A stretch of DNA of 50,270 bases from Methanoregula sp. (GTDB lineage: Archaea; Halobacteriota; Methanomicrobia; Methanomicrobiales; Methanospirillaceae). The notes below the pieces were generated by a model. It did no database searches. It was not told the origin of the DNA and was given only the letters and a program-made list of their open reading frames with translations. Location: NCBI GenBank assembly GCA_026394605.1, contig JAPKXY010000059.1:1-50270 (forward strand). The letters are read 5' to 3'. This document shows, piece after piece, positions 8,461-15,994 of this stretch (its first letter is position 1; the number at the start of each line of letters is the position of its first letter). The translations under genes were made by a program, and so were the position numbers.

Positions 8461-8609
8461 TGACGACGCCACAGGATACCAGGGAGAGGACCGGGAATAT
8501 GATCTTTGTCCTCACCGAACGGCAGGACCGGCTCTATGCGCAGATCAACAAGAAGATCGAGCGCCTCGATCACCGGTTTACTATTCTCGAAGAGCGGAGG
8601 CGGTCCTGA
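8460..8609 (+). CDS. Small coiled-coil protein, cassette gene 2
   Basis: 49 residues, starting MTTPQDTRERTG. The rest is a predicted helix, TERQDRLYAQINKKIERLDH, ending in ILEERRRS. Its ATG overlaps the stop of gene 1 by one base, and its TGA overlaps the ATG of gene 3 by one base, so it reads as a genuine coupled gene despite its size. The helix resembles the end of gene 1 (LERQITRLEERRK against IERLDHRFTILEERRR), which would allow hetero-coiled-coil formation. Function unknown. Confidence 0.55.
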   Translation: MTTPQDTRERTGNMIFVLTERQDRLYAQINKKIERLDHRFTILEERRRS

Positions 8610-8851
8610 TGCCGCGCCGGCAGACAACGACCGACCGGGAGATCCCGCTCTACCTCATACCCCATATGATCATGAAGCGGATCCGCACGCATGGCGAGGC
8701 GCTTGAGCGGGTGATCGTGCGGACGTCCGGCAGCCATTACTACAATATTAGCGTTCGGACGCGGCCGGTGAAACGGGAGCTAATGCAGAGACAGGCTGGT
8801 TCCGGAGGACCGGTGCCGATCATCAGCGGAGAAAACGGTGAAAAGGTATGA
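8609..8851 (+). CDS. Small basic protein of unknown function, cassette gene 3
   Basis: 80 residues starting MPRRQTTTDREIPLYLIPHM, then IRTHGEALERVIVRTSG and YYNISVRTRPVKRELMQRQ. Arg-rich and basic in its first 60 residues, so nucleic-acid binding is possible, with a Gly/Pro-rich tail. Start and stop overlap genes 2 (1 base) and 4 (4 bases). Not recognised as any named family. Confidence 0.55.
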   Translation: MPRRQTTTDREIPLYLIPHMIMKRIRTHGEALERVIVRTSGSHYYNISVRTRPVKRELMQRQAGSGGPVPIISGENGEKV

Positions 8852-9261
8852 CACGGGGACGCCAGCCGCTTATTGCACTGGGCGAGGCAATCCCGATTGC
8901 ACGGAAGCGGGGGATGGTGATGCGGTTCTGCCATGATGCGGAGTGCCCATGCGATCTCCTGATATTTTCTGCCGGCCGGTATTCCTTTGTAAGCGTCCAC
9001 CGGATCCGGAAGCTCCACAAAACGGTTGACGATATCAGGAGGGAGTACGACTGGGCGATACAGAAGATCCGCTGCATTACAGCAGTGCCATGTACCGTCA
9101 CCCGCGAGCTCTGGCTCTGCTCCTATTACGGGACATGGCGGTTCTTCCGGATCGAAGATGCCGATCTTTCCGAGATTCAGTATGAGAGCAGGCCGGCGGA
9201 ACTGCCGGTACATGAGGTGTCCCCGGGTCCTGTGACGGTGACTTCCGTAGGGCCGGGATGA
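8848..9261 (+). CDS. Unknown protein, possibly a degenerate nuclease-fold protein, cassette gene 4
   Basis: 137 residues, the last and largest gene of the cassette. The layout is a helix (EAIPIARKRGMVMRF), then CDLLIFSAGRYSFVSVHRIR, then a helix, then TRELWLCSYYGTWRFFRIED. An Asp followed by paired beta strands and a later [ST]RELW-YGTW strand recalls the order of strands in restriction/Holliday-resolvase (PDDEXK-like) folds. However, the expected E-x-K is replaced by VHRIR, so catalysis is doubtful. The fold assignment is inference only. A hairpin terminator follows at 9266. Confidence 0.6.
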   Translation: MTRGRQPLIALGEAIPIARKRGMVMRFCHDAECPCDLLIFSAGRYSFVSVHRIRKLHKTVDDIRREYDWAIQKIRCITAVPCTVTRELWLCSYYGTWRFFRIEDADLSEIQYESRPAELPVHEVSPGPVTVTSVGPG

Positions 9262-9265
9262 CAAC

Positions 9266-9290
9266 GGGGATCGGGGATCCCCCTTCTTTA
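9266..9290 (+). terminator. Hairpin terminator after the small-protein cassette
   Basis: GGGGATC-GGG-GATCCCC, a 7-bp perfect stem with a 3-base loop, 5 bases after the last stop, followed by CTTCTTTATT. It suggests the four genes end as one transcript. Confidence 0.45.
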
Positions 9291-9370
9291 TTCCCTGGAT
9301 CCGGGGTGGGGGTTGTCAGACCTGAGGTGCCTTGGAGGCAAATATGCCCAAAATGGCCTCCTTTTACCCT

Positions 9371-9428
9371 ATTCCGGATACAATTTTGTGATGTATTCGT
9401 GAAATTTTGTGATGTGTAGTTCCGGAAT
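9371..9428. repeat. Inverted repeat enclosing two direct repeats
   Basis: ATTCCGGA at 9371-9378 and its exact complement TCCGGAAT at 9421-9428 flank two copies of AATTTTGTGATGT (9382-9394 and 9403-9415), spaced 21 bases apart, about two helical turns. The sequence lies in the 9291-9633 gap, which has no gene. Possibly a protein-binding site or the end of a small element; role unknown. Confidence 0.5.
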
Positions 9429-9507
9429 CGTCCTTTATTGCTCCGGATGGCCTGTTGCAGCCCTTTTAACGCGTAAAAATCTGAGTTTGTAGAACTTGAA
9501 CAGTTGA

Positions 9508-9565
9508 CTCCGGCAGTAGAGGTCGTATAGTAAGGAGACCGGCATAACCGGAGCAGGGTTTTTTT
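9508..9565 (+). ncRNA. Possible small structured RNA with terminal T-run
   Basis: CTCCGG at 9508-9513 pairs with CCGGAG at 9548-9553. Inside, GGTC (9521-9524) can pair with GACC (9537-9540). A run of seven T follows at 9559-9565. This could be the 3' hairpin of a small RNA or simply a terminator. No promoter is assigned and no family is recognised. Confidence 0.25.
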
Positions 9566-9633
9566 GACCCCCCCTCTTTGAACGCTCAACGCACCTTTTT
9601 TGTATTCACCGCGCTATCTTTCCCATACAGAAC

Positions 9634-10689
9634 ATGATCCCGATGCCCCGGAATGATACAACCCGCAATAATTCGCAGTGGTTCTTATTCCTCCTCACCC
9701 TGATCGCGGTTGCATTCCTCATCGTGCCGGCCTCTGCGCTTGACCTTTCCCCAGACACCCTACCCTCATCACCCCCGGTGATATCGCAGGGCGATTCTGT
9801 TTTTGTCCACGGCATAGCAACCGGCCACCCCCAGCAGGGGCTCACGGTATGGCTGATCGGCAACAACTATGCAAAGGTCACCACCATCTCTGTCAATCAG
9901 GACAACTCGTTCGAATTCGAACTCAAAACCGCAGAGACCCGCACCCTTGCATCCGGGCAGTACTTCGTCCTTATCCAGCACCCGATGATGAACGGGGAAT
10001 TCGATATCACCTACAATGCCGGCACCGGTGAAGTGGTCCGCCGTCAGACAGGCAGAGACATGGCAATCTTCCGGATCACCGGCGCGGGAAGCCTGCAGGG
10101 ATCAGACGCTGCCTCGGCGCTTGTCCGGGCGGTCGACAGCCAGAACATCGACGATACATTCACCACCGTCTCGTTCTTCATCCAGCCGCCCAATGCCTTC
10201 ATCGACCCGATCGGCGACCATGCCGTGGGAGACAGGTTCACGATCGGCGGCTTCACCAACCTTGCTGTTGATGATGACCTGCTGGTCGAGATCTATTCTG
10301 CGTCATTCCGTCCCACAACAAAAGTGCAGAGCGGGGAATTCTCCGGCGCAACGGGGATCGTGAATGTGCAGCCGGGCACGGGCAGGTACAACCGCTGGTT
10401 GTTTCCTGTTGATGCGTCAGCATGGAGACCGGACGAATATATTGTCACGGTATCTGCCGTTTTGCAGGATGTAAAAGGGAGCGAAACGTTTACCGTTACT
10501 GAAAAGAAGACGCCGGTACCAACGGTCCCACCCATTTCAGAAAAAACAACAATTCCTCCACCGGCAATCGTACCAACGGTGCCGGCACCTGCTCCCACGA
10601 CACAGAAGGCACCACATACAGTTCCTGCGATCTTCGCGGGACTTGTGTGCACATTCCTCCTCTTCCGCCCGAGCCGGGATAAACTATAA
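9634..10689 (+). CDS. DUF3821-type cell-surface protein
   Basis: 351 residues. A secretion signal (charged N-terminus, hydrophobic 17-32, ASA cleavage near 35) leads into an extracellular domain of the type called DUF3821 in Methanomicrobiales, with repeated GDSVFVHGIATG and GDRFTIGGFTN stretches before strand-rich blocks. From about 295 a Pro/Thr-rich stalk (TPVPTVPPISEKTTIPPP) precedes a C-terminal hydrophobic anchor (VPAIFAGLVCTFLLF) and a short basic end. It is therefore exported and held in the membrane or envelope. Molecular function unknown. The ATG at 9643 is an alternative start; no clear ribosome-binding site is seen. Confidence 0.8.
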   Translation: MIPMPRNDTTRNNSQWFLFLLTLIAVAFLIVPASALDLSPDTLPSSPPVISQGDSVFVHGIATGHPQQGLTVWLIGNNYAKVTTISVNQDNSFEFELKTAETRTLASGQYFVLIQHPMMNGEFDITYNAGTGEVVRRQTGRDMAIFRITGAGSLQGSDAASALVRAVDSQNIDDTFTTVSFFIQPPNAFIDPIGDHAVGDRFTIGGFTNLAVDDDLLVEIYSASFRPTTKVQSGEFSGATGIVNVQPGTGRYNRWLFPVDASAWRPDEYIVTVSAVLQDVKGSETFTVTEKKTPVPTVPPISEKTTIPPPAIVPTVPAPAPTTQKAPHTVPAIFAGLVCTFLLFRPSRDKL

Positions 10690-10704
10690 GAATCGCATCT
10701 TCTC

Positions 10705-11283
10705 ATGAATGCTCAGGGGCACATGATGGAACCGGAACAAAAGGAGAAGAAGGATCCACCAGAAAAACCCGGACAGCCGGACGCGGGTACGACTGCGATA
10801 GAAAAAGGAAAAAAAGCAGGAGCGCAATCATCAGGAATAAAGACTTCCCTTGTAACACCAATACAACTCCTTAGTAAAGATGCAACGCAGGATAGCGCGG
10901 AGAACCTCATTGAAGTAAACGACCTGAGCTGGGAAAAGACGGTCGAAAAAGAGAAGACACCGGTTGCTGTCATGTTCTATTCCCCGACCTGTGCGTTCTG
11001 CCACCAGATGGATCCGTACTTCAGGGGGTATGCAAAGGAGTACCGTGGATCTGTTCTCTTCGCCCGGCTCAATATCATGACAAACCAGTGGACTGCCGAA
11101 CGGTACGGGGTAAAAAGCACTCCCACGTTCAAATTCTTCTGTGATGGTAAACCAATTCAGGATATGGTCGGAGCCGTGTACCCTGCGCTCCTGAAAAGGG
11201 CGGTTGACGACGTGCTTATGCATGGCAAAGAGTGTGCAAAAAATTCTACCGCGATCGATTACGAGATTACTGGTTATGGATAA
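10705..11283 (+). CDS. Thioredoxin-fold protein with long N-terminal extension
   Basis: 192 residues. The first 70 are charged and low-complexity (Lys/Glu/Pro/Gly rich) without a signal peptide. From about 75 a thioredoxin fold begins, VAVMFYSPTCAFCHQM, carrying the redox motif CAFC, then DPYFRGYAKEYRGSVLFARL and the cis-proline region VKSTPTFKFFCDGKP. It probably reduces disulfides or acts as an oxidoreductase partner in the cytoplasm. Two starts are possible, MNAQGH at 10705 and MMEPEQ at 10723-10726. T-runs near 11297 may terminate it. Confidence 0.85.
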   Translation: MNAQGHMMEPEQKEKKDPPEKPGQPDAGTTAIEKGKKAGAQSSGIKTSLVTPIQLLSKDATQDSAENLIEVNDLSWEKTVEKEKTPVAVMFYSPTCAFCHQMDPYFRGYAKEYRGSVLFARLNIMTNQWTAERYGVKSTPTFKFFCDGKPIQDMVGAVYPALLKRAVDDVLMHGKECAKNSTAIDYEITGYG

Positions 11284-11296
11284 GGAATAATCTCAC

Positions 11297-11352
11297 ATTT
11301 TTTTTACAGCCCGTAACGTTAATCTCATCTCTTTTGCACATATCAAAAAAAA
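11297..11352. terminator. Back-to-back T-run terminators between convergent genes
   Basis: A run of eight or more T on the plus strand just after the thioredoxin-fold gene (about 11297-11305) and a run of A, i.e. T on the minus strand, at about 11344-11351 just past the malic enzyme stop. Oligo-T tracts are the usual archaeal intrinsic termination signal. Confidence 0.4.
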
Positions 11353-11366
11353 CTGCAGGAGTATCG

Positions 11367-12578
11367 TTACAGTTCACGACTGCACCCGCACTGTACCGCC
11401 GCATTCTTCACGGCAAGGGCAACCCTCTTCGTGACTTCCTTATCCAGGATATTAGGCATAATACGATCGCGGGTGGGTTTTATCAGGTAATCTGCGATTG
11501 CATGCGCAGCAGCAACCTTCATCTCATCGGTGATCTTTGTCGCACACGCATCCAGCGCCCCCCGGAAGATCCCGGGGAAGGCAAGCACGTTATTAATCTG
11601 GTTGGGAAAGTCGCTCCTGCCCGTCCCCACAACAGCCGCGCCCGCGCGCCTAGCAGCATCAGGCCAGATCTCGGGTACCGGGTTTGCCATGGCAAATATG
11701 ATCGGGTCAGGGTTCATCTTTTTAATCATCGCTTCGGTGAGCACACCAGGTGATGATACGCCAATAAAAACATCTGCCCCGGCCATCGCGTCGTCAAGAG
11801 ATCCCGGTCTCCTCGCCCGGTTGGTCTCCTCGGCAAGGATGAACTTGTACTTGTTGTTGTACAGCCCCTCCCTCCCACGGTAAATAATTCCTTTCGTGTC
11901 ACACACGGTGATTTCGTGCACCATCGTGCAGACATTCGGGTCATACCCGATACATTTCAGGAGCCGGGTGATTGCGTATCCCGCGGCACCCGCACCGCAG
12001 ATCACAATATTGAGATCCTCGAATTTCCTTTGTGTGATTTTGCAGGCATTGATCAGTGCGGCAAGCACGACGACTGCGGTGCCATGCTGATCGTCATGCA
12101 TGACCGGGATGCCGATGTCCTGCAGCGCGTCCTCCACCTCAAAGCATTTCGGTGCGGCAATATCCTCAAGGTTGATGCCGCCAAACACCGGCGCGATGTT
12201 TTTTACCTGGTCGACAAAATCTGTCTCATAACTCTCAAAACAGATGGGGAACGCATCGACGCCGGCAAACTCCTTGAAAAGGATCGCTTTCCCTTCCATC
12301 ACCGGGATCGCTGCATAGCCCCCGATATTACCCAGTCCAAGGACAGCGGAACCATCGGTAACGATTGCAATGGTGTTTGCCTTAAGGGTGTATTTGTAGG
12401 CCAGGTTCTTATCCTTCGCAATTTCGCGACAGACTTCCGCAACACCCGGGGTATATGCCCGGGAGAGATCCTGTTTTGTCTTGAGCGGGACTTTTGAACG
12501 GATCTCCAGTTTTCCCTTGTGTTTTTCGTGGAGATCCAGTGCAGCCTGGTAGATCTCATCGCTGGGTTCAAACAGCAT
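11367..12578 (-). CDS. Malic enzyme (NAD(P)-dependent malate dehydrogenase, decarboxylating)
   Basis: Catalyses oxidative decarboxylation of malate to pyruvate and CO2, or the reverse, linking C4 and C3 pools. About 403 residues from MLFEPSDEIYQ; the frame is open 14 codons further upstream, but GGGAG lies before the 12578 ATG. Signatures: SRAYTPGVAEVC, TDGSAVLGLGNIG, the metal-binding GINLEDIAAPKCFE, HDDQHGTAVV, and the Rossmann motif GAGAAGYAI. MANPVPEIWPDAA and TGRSDFPNQINNVLAFPGIFRG mark the C-terminal part. The length suits the short prokaryotic form without a phosphotransacetylase tail. Cofactor preference cannot be read by eye. Confidence 0.93.
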   Translation of the reverse strand: MLFEPSDEIYQAALDLHEKHKGKLEIRSKVPLKTKQDLSRAYTPGVAEVCREIAKDKNLAYKYTLKANTIAIVTDGSAVLGLGNIGGYAAIPVMEGKAILFKEFAGVDAFPICFESYETDFVDQVKNIAPVFGGINLEDIAAPKCFEVEDALQDIGIPVMHDDQHGTAVVVLAALINACKITQRKFEDLNIVICGAGAAGYAITRLLKCIGYDPNVCTMVHEITVCDTKGIIYRGREGLYNNKYKFILAEETNRARRPGSLDDAMAGADVFIGVSSPGVLTEAMIKKMNPDPIIFAMANPVPEIWPDAARRAGAAVVGTGRSDFPNQINNVLAFPGIFRGALDACATKITDEMKVAAAHAIADYLIKPTRDRIMPNILDKEVTKRVALAVKNAAVQCGCSREL

Positions 12579-12680
12579 ACCCTTGTGCTCCCTATGAGGT
12601 GTGAATGAGGGGAGAAGCAATGAATTTTATTATTTTAAAATACCCTTTTTTTGTAAAACTATATCTGAAATAAAAAAAAG

Positions 12681-13292
12681 TTATGGATTCAGTTTCTTTG
12701 CGATCTGCGCCACGTACTTGCCCTGGAAGCGTGCACCGTCAAGCTCGGTCTGGCTCGGCCACCGCTGCCCATCGCTGCCGGCAATGGTTGAAGCACCGTA
12801 AGGCGAGCATCCTGCCACCTCATCAATCCCTGCCTGTCCTGTAAACGTGTAGGGCAGCCCGACGATGACCATCCCGTGGTGCAGGAGCGTAATATGGAAA
12901 CTCAGGATGGTAGACTCCTGGCCGCCATGCTGTGTCCCTGAACTGGTAAAAACACTCCCGGCTTTTCCTACCAGCGCACCGGCCCGCCAGATACCGCCGC
13001 TCGCGTCAAGGAACTGGCGCATCTGCCCGCACATGTTGCCAAACCGGGTCGGTGTCCCGAAGATCACCGCATCGGCTGCGGCAAGTTCCTGTGGCGTGCA
13101 GACAGGGATGTGGGCGAATTTTTTCTGCGGTTCGACCGCCCCGACTTTCTCCAGCACTTCTCTGGGCAGGGTCTCCGGCACACGGCGCATCATGACCTCA
13201 ACACCCGGCACGTCGCGTGCTCCCTCGGTCACTGCCTCTGCCATGCGGTGGATGTGACCAAACATCGAATAATATACAATGAGCAGTTTCAT
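12681..13292 (-). CDS. wrbA: WrbA-type NAD(P)H:quinone oxidoreductase (flavodoxin fold)
   Basis: 203 residues, the normal WrbA length. FMN-binding flavodoxin-fold enzyme that reduces quinones by two electrons, protecting against redox cycling. The phosphate loop is [15 protein letters not shown] near the N-terminus; [26 protein letters not shown]-like [16 protein letters not shown] and the final [10 protein letters not shown] are family hallmarks. The ATG at 13292 is preceded by GAGGTAGAC. The gene runs away from the EcfT remnant upstream. Cytoplasmic. Confidence 0.93.
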   Translation of the reverse strand: MKLLIVYYSMFGHIHRMAEAVTEGARDVPGVEVMMRRVPETLPREVLEKVGAVEPQKKFAHIPVCTPQELAAADAVIFGTPTRFGNMCGQMRQFLDASGGIWRAGALVGKAGSVFTSSGTQHGGQESTILSFHITLLHHGMVIVGLPYTFTGQAGIDEVAGCSPYGASTIAGSDGQRWPSQTELDGARFQGKYVAQIAKKLNP

Positions 13293-13330
13293 GATAGTCT
13301 ACCTCGTTTTCATTCATTGTCTCAGATACA

Positions 13331-13705
13331 CATATCGATTACCCCCTCATGTTCCTCATAGCGCTCCGGTGTATCCCGACCCTCCGGCTCGAGGGGCGGC
13401 GGATCCACGAGGCACAACTTGAAGCGGGTTATTATCCGAAAAAAAGCGTTGTCGGTAAGATACGCAGCCTCACTCCTACCACGATTCCTCTGGTATTCAA
13501 TTCGCTGGCAAAAACACAGGTACTCGGACTCACGATAGACCTGCGGAATTATCGGAGCGGCAAAAGGACATCCATGCGTCATGAGGGACTTTATAGCCGC
13601 GATTACATTGCGTTCTGCGGCATGTTCCTTACCGGTACTGCGTTCTTCTGGTTATTGTTTATGCAAATTGCGAAAATGAAATCATTATCGTCTTTTTCCT
13701 TCTGA
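13331..13705 (+). pseudogene. C-terminal remnant of an ECF transporter transmembrane subunit (EcfT)
   Basis: The frame encodes YPLMFLIALRCIPTL, then RIHEAQLEAGYY, IRSLTPTTIPLVFNSLAK and LTIDLRNYRSGKRTSM, matching in order the EcfT core (ALRFIPTL, EAQ-ARG, PLLVPL, AMEARGYRGGKRT), followed by a last hydrophobic helix FCGMFLTGTAFFWLLFM. Only about 125 residues remain; roughly the first half of the usual 250-270 residues is missing, with an in-frame stop (TAG) about 17 codons before 13349. It has no ATPase or S-component neighbour. It is distinct from the complete CbiQ at 44062. Most likely a decayed gene; a residual small membrane protein from ATG 13349 cannot be excluded. Confidence 0.6.
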
Positions 13706-13803
13706 ATAAAGGGAAAAATTTTTTGTCTGCAATTTGTGTAAAGTTCCAAACGGTTTAACGCGAAAACCCATTTAAATTAAGAAGAAAAACACATGAAAAA
13801 GGA

Positions 13804-13875
13804 CGCCCCGGCCGGGATTCGAACCCGGGTCAAAAGCTCCGGAGGCTTCTAGGATGTCCACTACCCTACCGGGGC
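13804..13875 (-). tRNA. tRNA-Arg (anticodon CCG)
   Basis: Acceptor GCCCCGG pairs perfectly with CCGGGGC, discriminator G. Anticodon stem GAAGC/GCTTT closes the loop CTCCGGA, giving CCG, which reads CGG. T-arm CCGGG-TTCGAAT-CCCGG is intact. No CCA is encoded. TTTAAAT at 13910-13916 is a fitting TATA box on the minus strand. Almost identical to the tRNA-Arg at 48359. Confidence 0.96.
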
Positions 13876-14009
13876 AATAAAATTCCACATAACTGATGAT
13901 ATGAAGATGTTTAAATCTTTGGAGATGACTAACATGATTATCAGAGCATAGAGCCACTGCATATGATTTTAAGACGTGTAAAACCGGAACGTATGTTCTG
14001 GAGCGCGTA

Positions 14010-14915
14010 ATGGGACAGATCCTTCACCGCGACGTCAACACGATCGATGGAATATATACCCTCACTGTCGGAAAAGAGGATCTATCCCGTTTCTATCCTG
14101 GTATGATCCGCTACACGCTCTCGGCCAGCTCCGGAACACGGGCGCTGGCCATCTTCCGCACGAACACGTATGAATATTCCCCGACCGTGTCCTTTGATGC
14201 AGAGATGATCGCTATGGATCGAGCTGGCGAATGGGAACAGCAGCTCATGGCTGCCCCCCGGGAGTTCCTCACCGCTCATGCATCGCGAAAAGAGACCGTA
14301 CCGTTCACACCCGTTGCGGATGTGGTGATTCTTCAGGGTAGTCCACGGGCTGATGGTAATTGCAGCATCCTCGCCGGGTGGGTAGCGGATGCTGCGTGGA
14401 AAATTCATAAAAAGGCCCAGGTCATCTATCCCCACGATCTTAACATCAAATCCTGCATCGGGTGCTACCAGTGTTATAATACCGGTACCTGCACGTTTGA
14501 TGACGATATGAGGGATATCATCAACTCCATACGGTACGCATCCCTTCTTGTCGTATGTTCCCCCGTTTATACCAATTCTGTTCCCGGTGGACTGAAACTT
14601 GTTATCGACCGCTGCCAGGCGTATCATGCTGAACTGACAATGACCGGAGATTCAGCGGGACATAAAAAAGGACTGATCGTTTCTGTAGCTGGAAGAACGG
14701 GCTCATCACATTTTTTGTGTGTCAAAAAAGTTGTCAACGCCTTTTTAAGAAATATCGGTGTAAACCCAGCAGGAGAATTCCTCATCGATAATCTTGACGA
14801 GCTCCGGGATGTCAGGAGTATTACGGGGCTGAGGGAAAAAATAACAATTGCAGTGCAGAGGTCACTGACCGGACAGACTACCTTATCAGATAATAGTCAA
14901 GAATTGAGGAAATGA
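14010..14915 (+). CDS. Iron-sulfur flavoprotein (Isf-type NADPH-dependent FMN reductase family) with N-terminal extension
   Basis: 301 residues. From about 103 (VADVVILQGSPRADGNCSIL) it is a flavodoxin-like FMN domain, with the compact cluster motif CIGCYQCYNTGTC (C-x2-C-x2-C-x5-C) typical of Isf, and VCSPVYTNSVPGGLKLVIDRC. Isf proteins pass electrons between ferredoxin and oxidants such as O2 or peroxide in methanogens. The first 100 residues are an unusual addition with no motif I recognise. The ATG at 14010 has GGAG 9 bases upstream. It converges with hypD, the stops lying about 5 bases apart. Confidence 0.87.
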   Translation: MGQILHRDVNTIDGIYTLTVGKEDLSRFYPGMIRYTLSASSGTRALAIFRTNTYEYSPTVSFDAEMIAMDRAGEWEQQLMAAPREFLTAHASRKETVPFTPVADVVILQGSPRADGNCSILAGWVADAAWKIHKKAQVIYPHDLNIKSCIGCYQCYNTGTCTFDDDMRDIINSIRYASLLVVCSPVYTNSVPGGLKLVIDRCQAYHAELTMTGDSAGHKKGLIVSVAGRTGSSHFLCVKKVVNAFLRNIGVNPAGEFLIDNLDELRDVRSITGLREKITIAVQRSLTGQTTLSDNSQELRK

Positions 14916-14919
14916 ACCT

Positions 14920-15948
14920 TCAGGTCTTTTTTATATGATAGAGGTGCCAGATTTTGCAGGCCCCCTCATGGCTCACCATGCAGGGACCAACCGGTGTCCG
15001 CGGGTTGCAGATCGTGTTAAAGAGTTTACAGTCAGACGGTTGGGCGATCCCGCGGAGCACCCGGTCGCAGATACAGGCAGAATGTTTTCCAACGTGCCGG
15101 AAAACGATGTCAAACTTCTTCTGCGCATCATACTGCTCAAACTCCTTTTTAAGCCGGAGCCCTGATCCCTTTATCACCGGAAACCCGCGCCACTCAACAT
15201 CAGAAGGCTCGAAGACTTCGTACATCACTTTTTTTGCTTTTATATTGCCGTCACGGGAAACCGCACGGGGGTAGGCGTTGTCCACGCGGTGCGTACCTTC
15301 CCGCACCTGCCGTGCCAGCATGACGAGCCCGAGCAGGATGTCCTCCGGTTCGAATCCGGCAACCACCTGAGGAACCGCAAATTGCTCGTACTCCGCATAC
15401 CCCGTGACGGTGCAGACATGCCCGGGCAACATAAAACCGTCCAATTTTGCCTCACCCTGTTCGAGCAGCCATTTCATGGCGGGTGGTACAATCCGGTGGC
15501 AGGAGAGTATGGAGAAGTTGTCTGGAGGGCGGGTGAGCAGGGTAGCAGCAACGGTGGGCGCGGTCGTTTCGAATCCGACTGAAATAAAAACAACCTCTTT
15601 TGTTGTTTTCTGTGCGATCTCGACTGCTTTGTGAACTCCCTGCACCACCCGCACATCGCCGCCGCAGGACTCAAGCGATCCCTTCGTTCCCGGAACGCGG
15701 AGCAGGTCGCCGTAGGTAGCGACAATGCAGCCCTTCTCGACAATCTCGATTGCCGCATCGATCTCTCCCTGTGGCGTAATGCAGACCGGGCATCCCGGGC
15801 CCATCACGATTTTAAGCTGTTCTGGAAGAATAGAACGGAGCCCTGCCCGTGCAATTGCTGACTCGTGGGTTCCGCAGATATGCATGAATGTCAGGTTGCG
15901 ATTGACAAGGCTTCTCAGCGTCGCTGCTATCGCCGTTTCCGCTGCCAT
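14920..15948 (-). CDS. hypD: Hydrogenase maturation protein HypD
   Basis: 342 residues. Scaffold on which, with HypC, the Fe(CN)2CO unit of [NiFe]-hydrogenases is built; essential for the Ech, F420-reducing and MvhADG-type enzymes of methanogens. Key motifs: CGTHE at residues 25-29 with the iron-binding Cys25, GPGCPVCITP with Cys53 and Cys56, SVGFETTAP, LPGHVCTVTGY, and the 4Fe-4S cysteines in the C-terminal stretch SACICDRVLRGIAQPSDC and CNPRTPVGPC. Full length and intact. Stands alone; no other hyp genes are in the window. Confidence 0.97.
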   Translation of the reverse strand: MAAETAIAATLRSLVNRNLTFMHICGTHESAIARAGLRSILPEQLKIVMGPGCPVCITPQGEIDAAIEIVEKGCIVATYGDLLRVPGTKGSLESCGGDVRVVQGVHKAVEIAQKTTKEVVFISVGFETTAPTVAATLLTRPPDNFSILSCHRIVPPAMKWLLEQGEAKLDGFMLPGHVCTVTGYAEYEQFAVPQVVAGFEPEDILLGLVMLARQVREGTHRVDNAYPRAVSRDGNIKAKKVMYEVFEPSDVEWRGFPVIKGSGLRLKKEFEQYDAQKKFDIVFRHVGKHSACICDRVLRGIAQPSDCKLFNTICNPRTPVGPCMVSHEGACKIWHLYHIKKT

Positions 15949-15994
15949 GAAATCTTATAGGTATTTACCGCAGCATCACTTAAGCTGTACGTAT

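Noticed and set aside
8103-9264. Long minus-strand frames opposite the four-gene cassette
   Set aside because: They are low-complexity, lack family motifs and lie opposite the plus-strand chain of overlapping genes that has a promoter and terminator.
13322-13582. Minus-strand frame of 86 codons upstream of wrbA
   Set aside because: It lies opposite the EcfT remnant, whose plus-strand translation matches a family in order.
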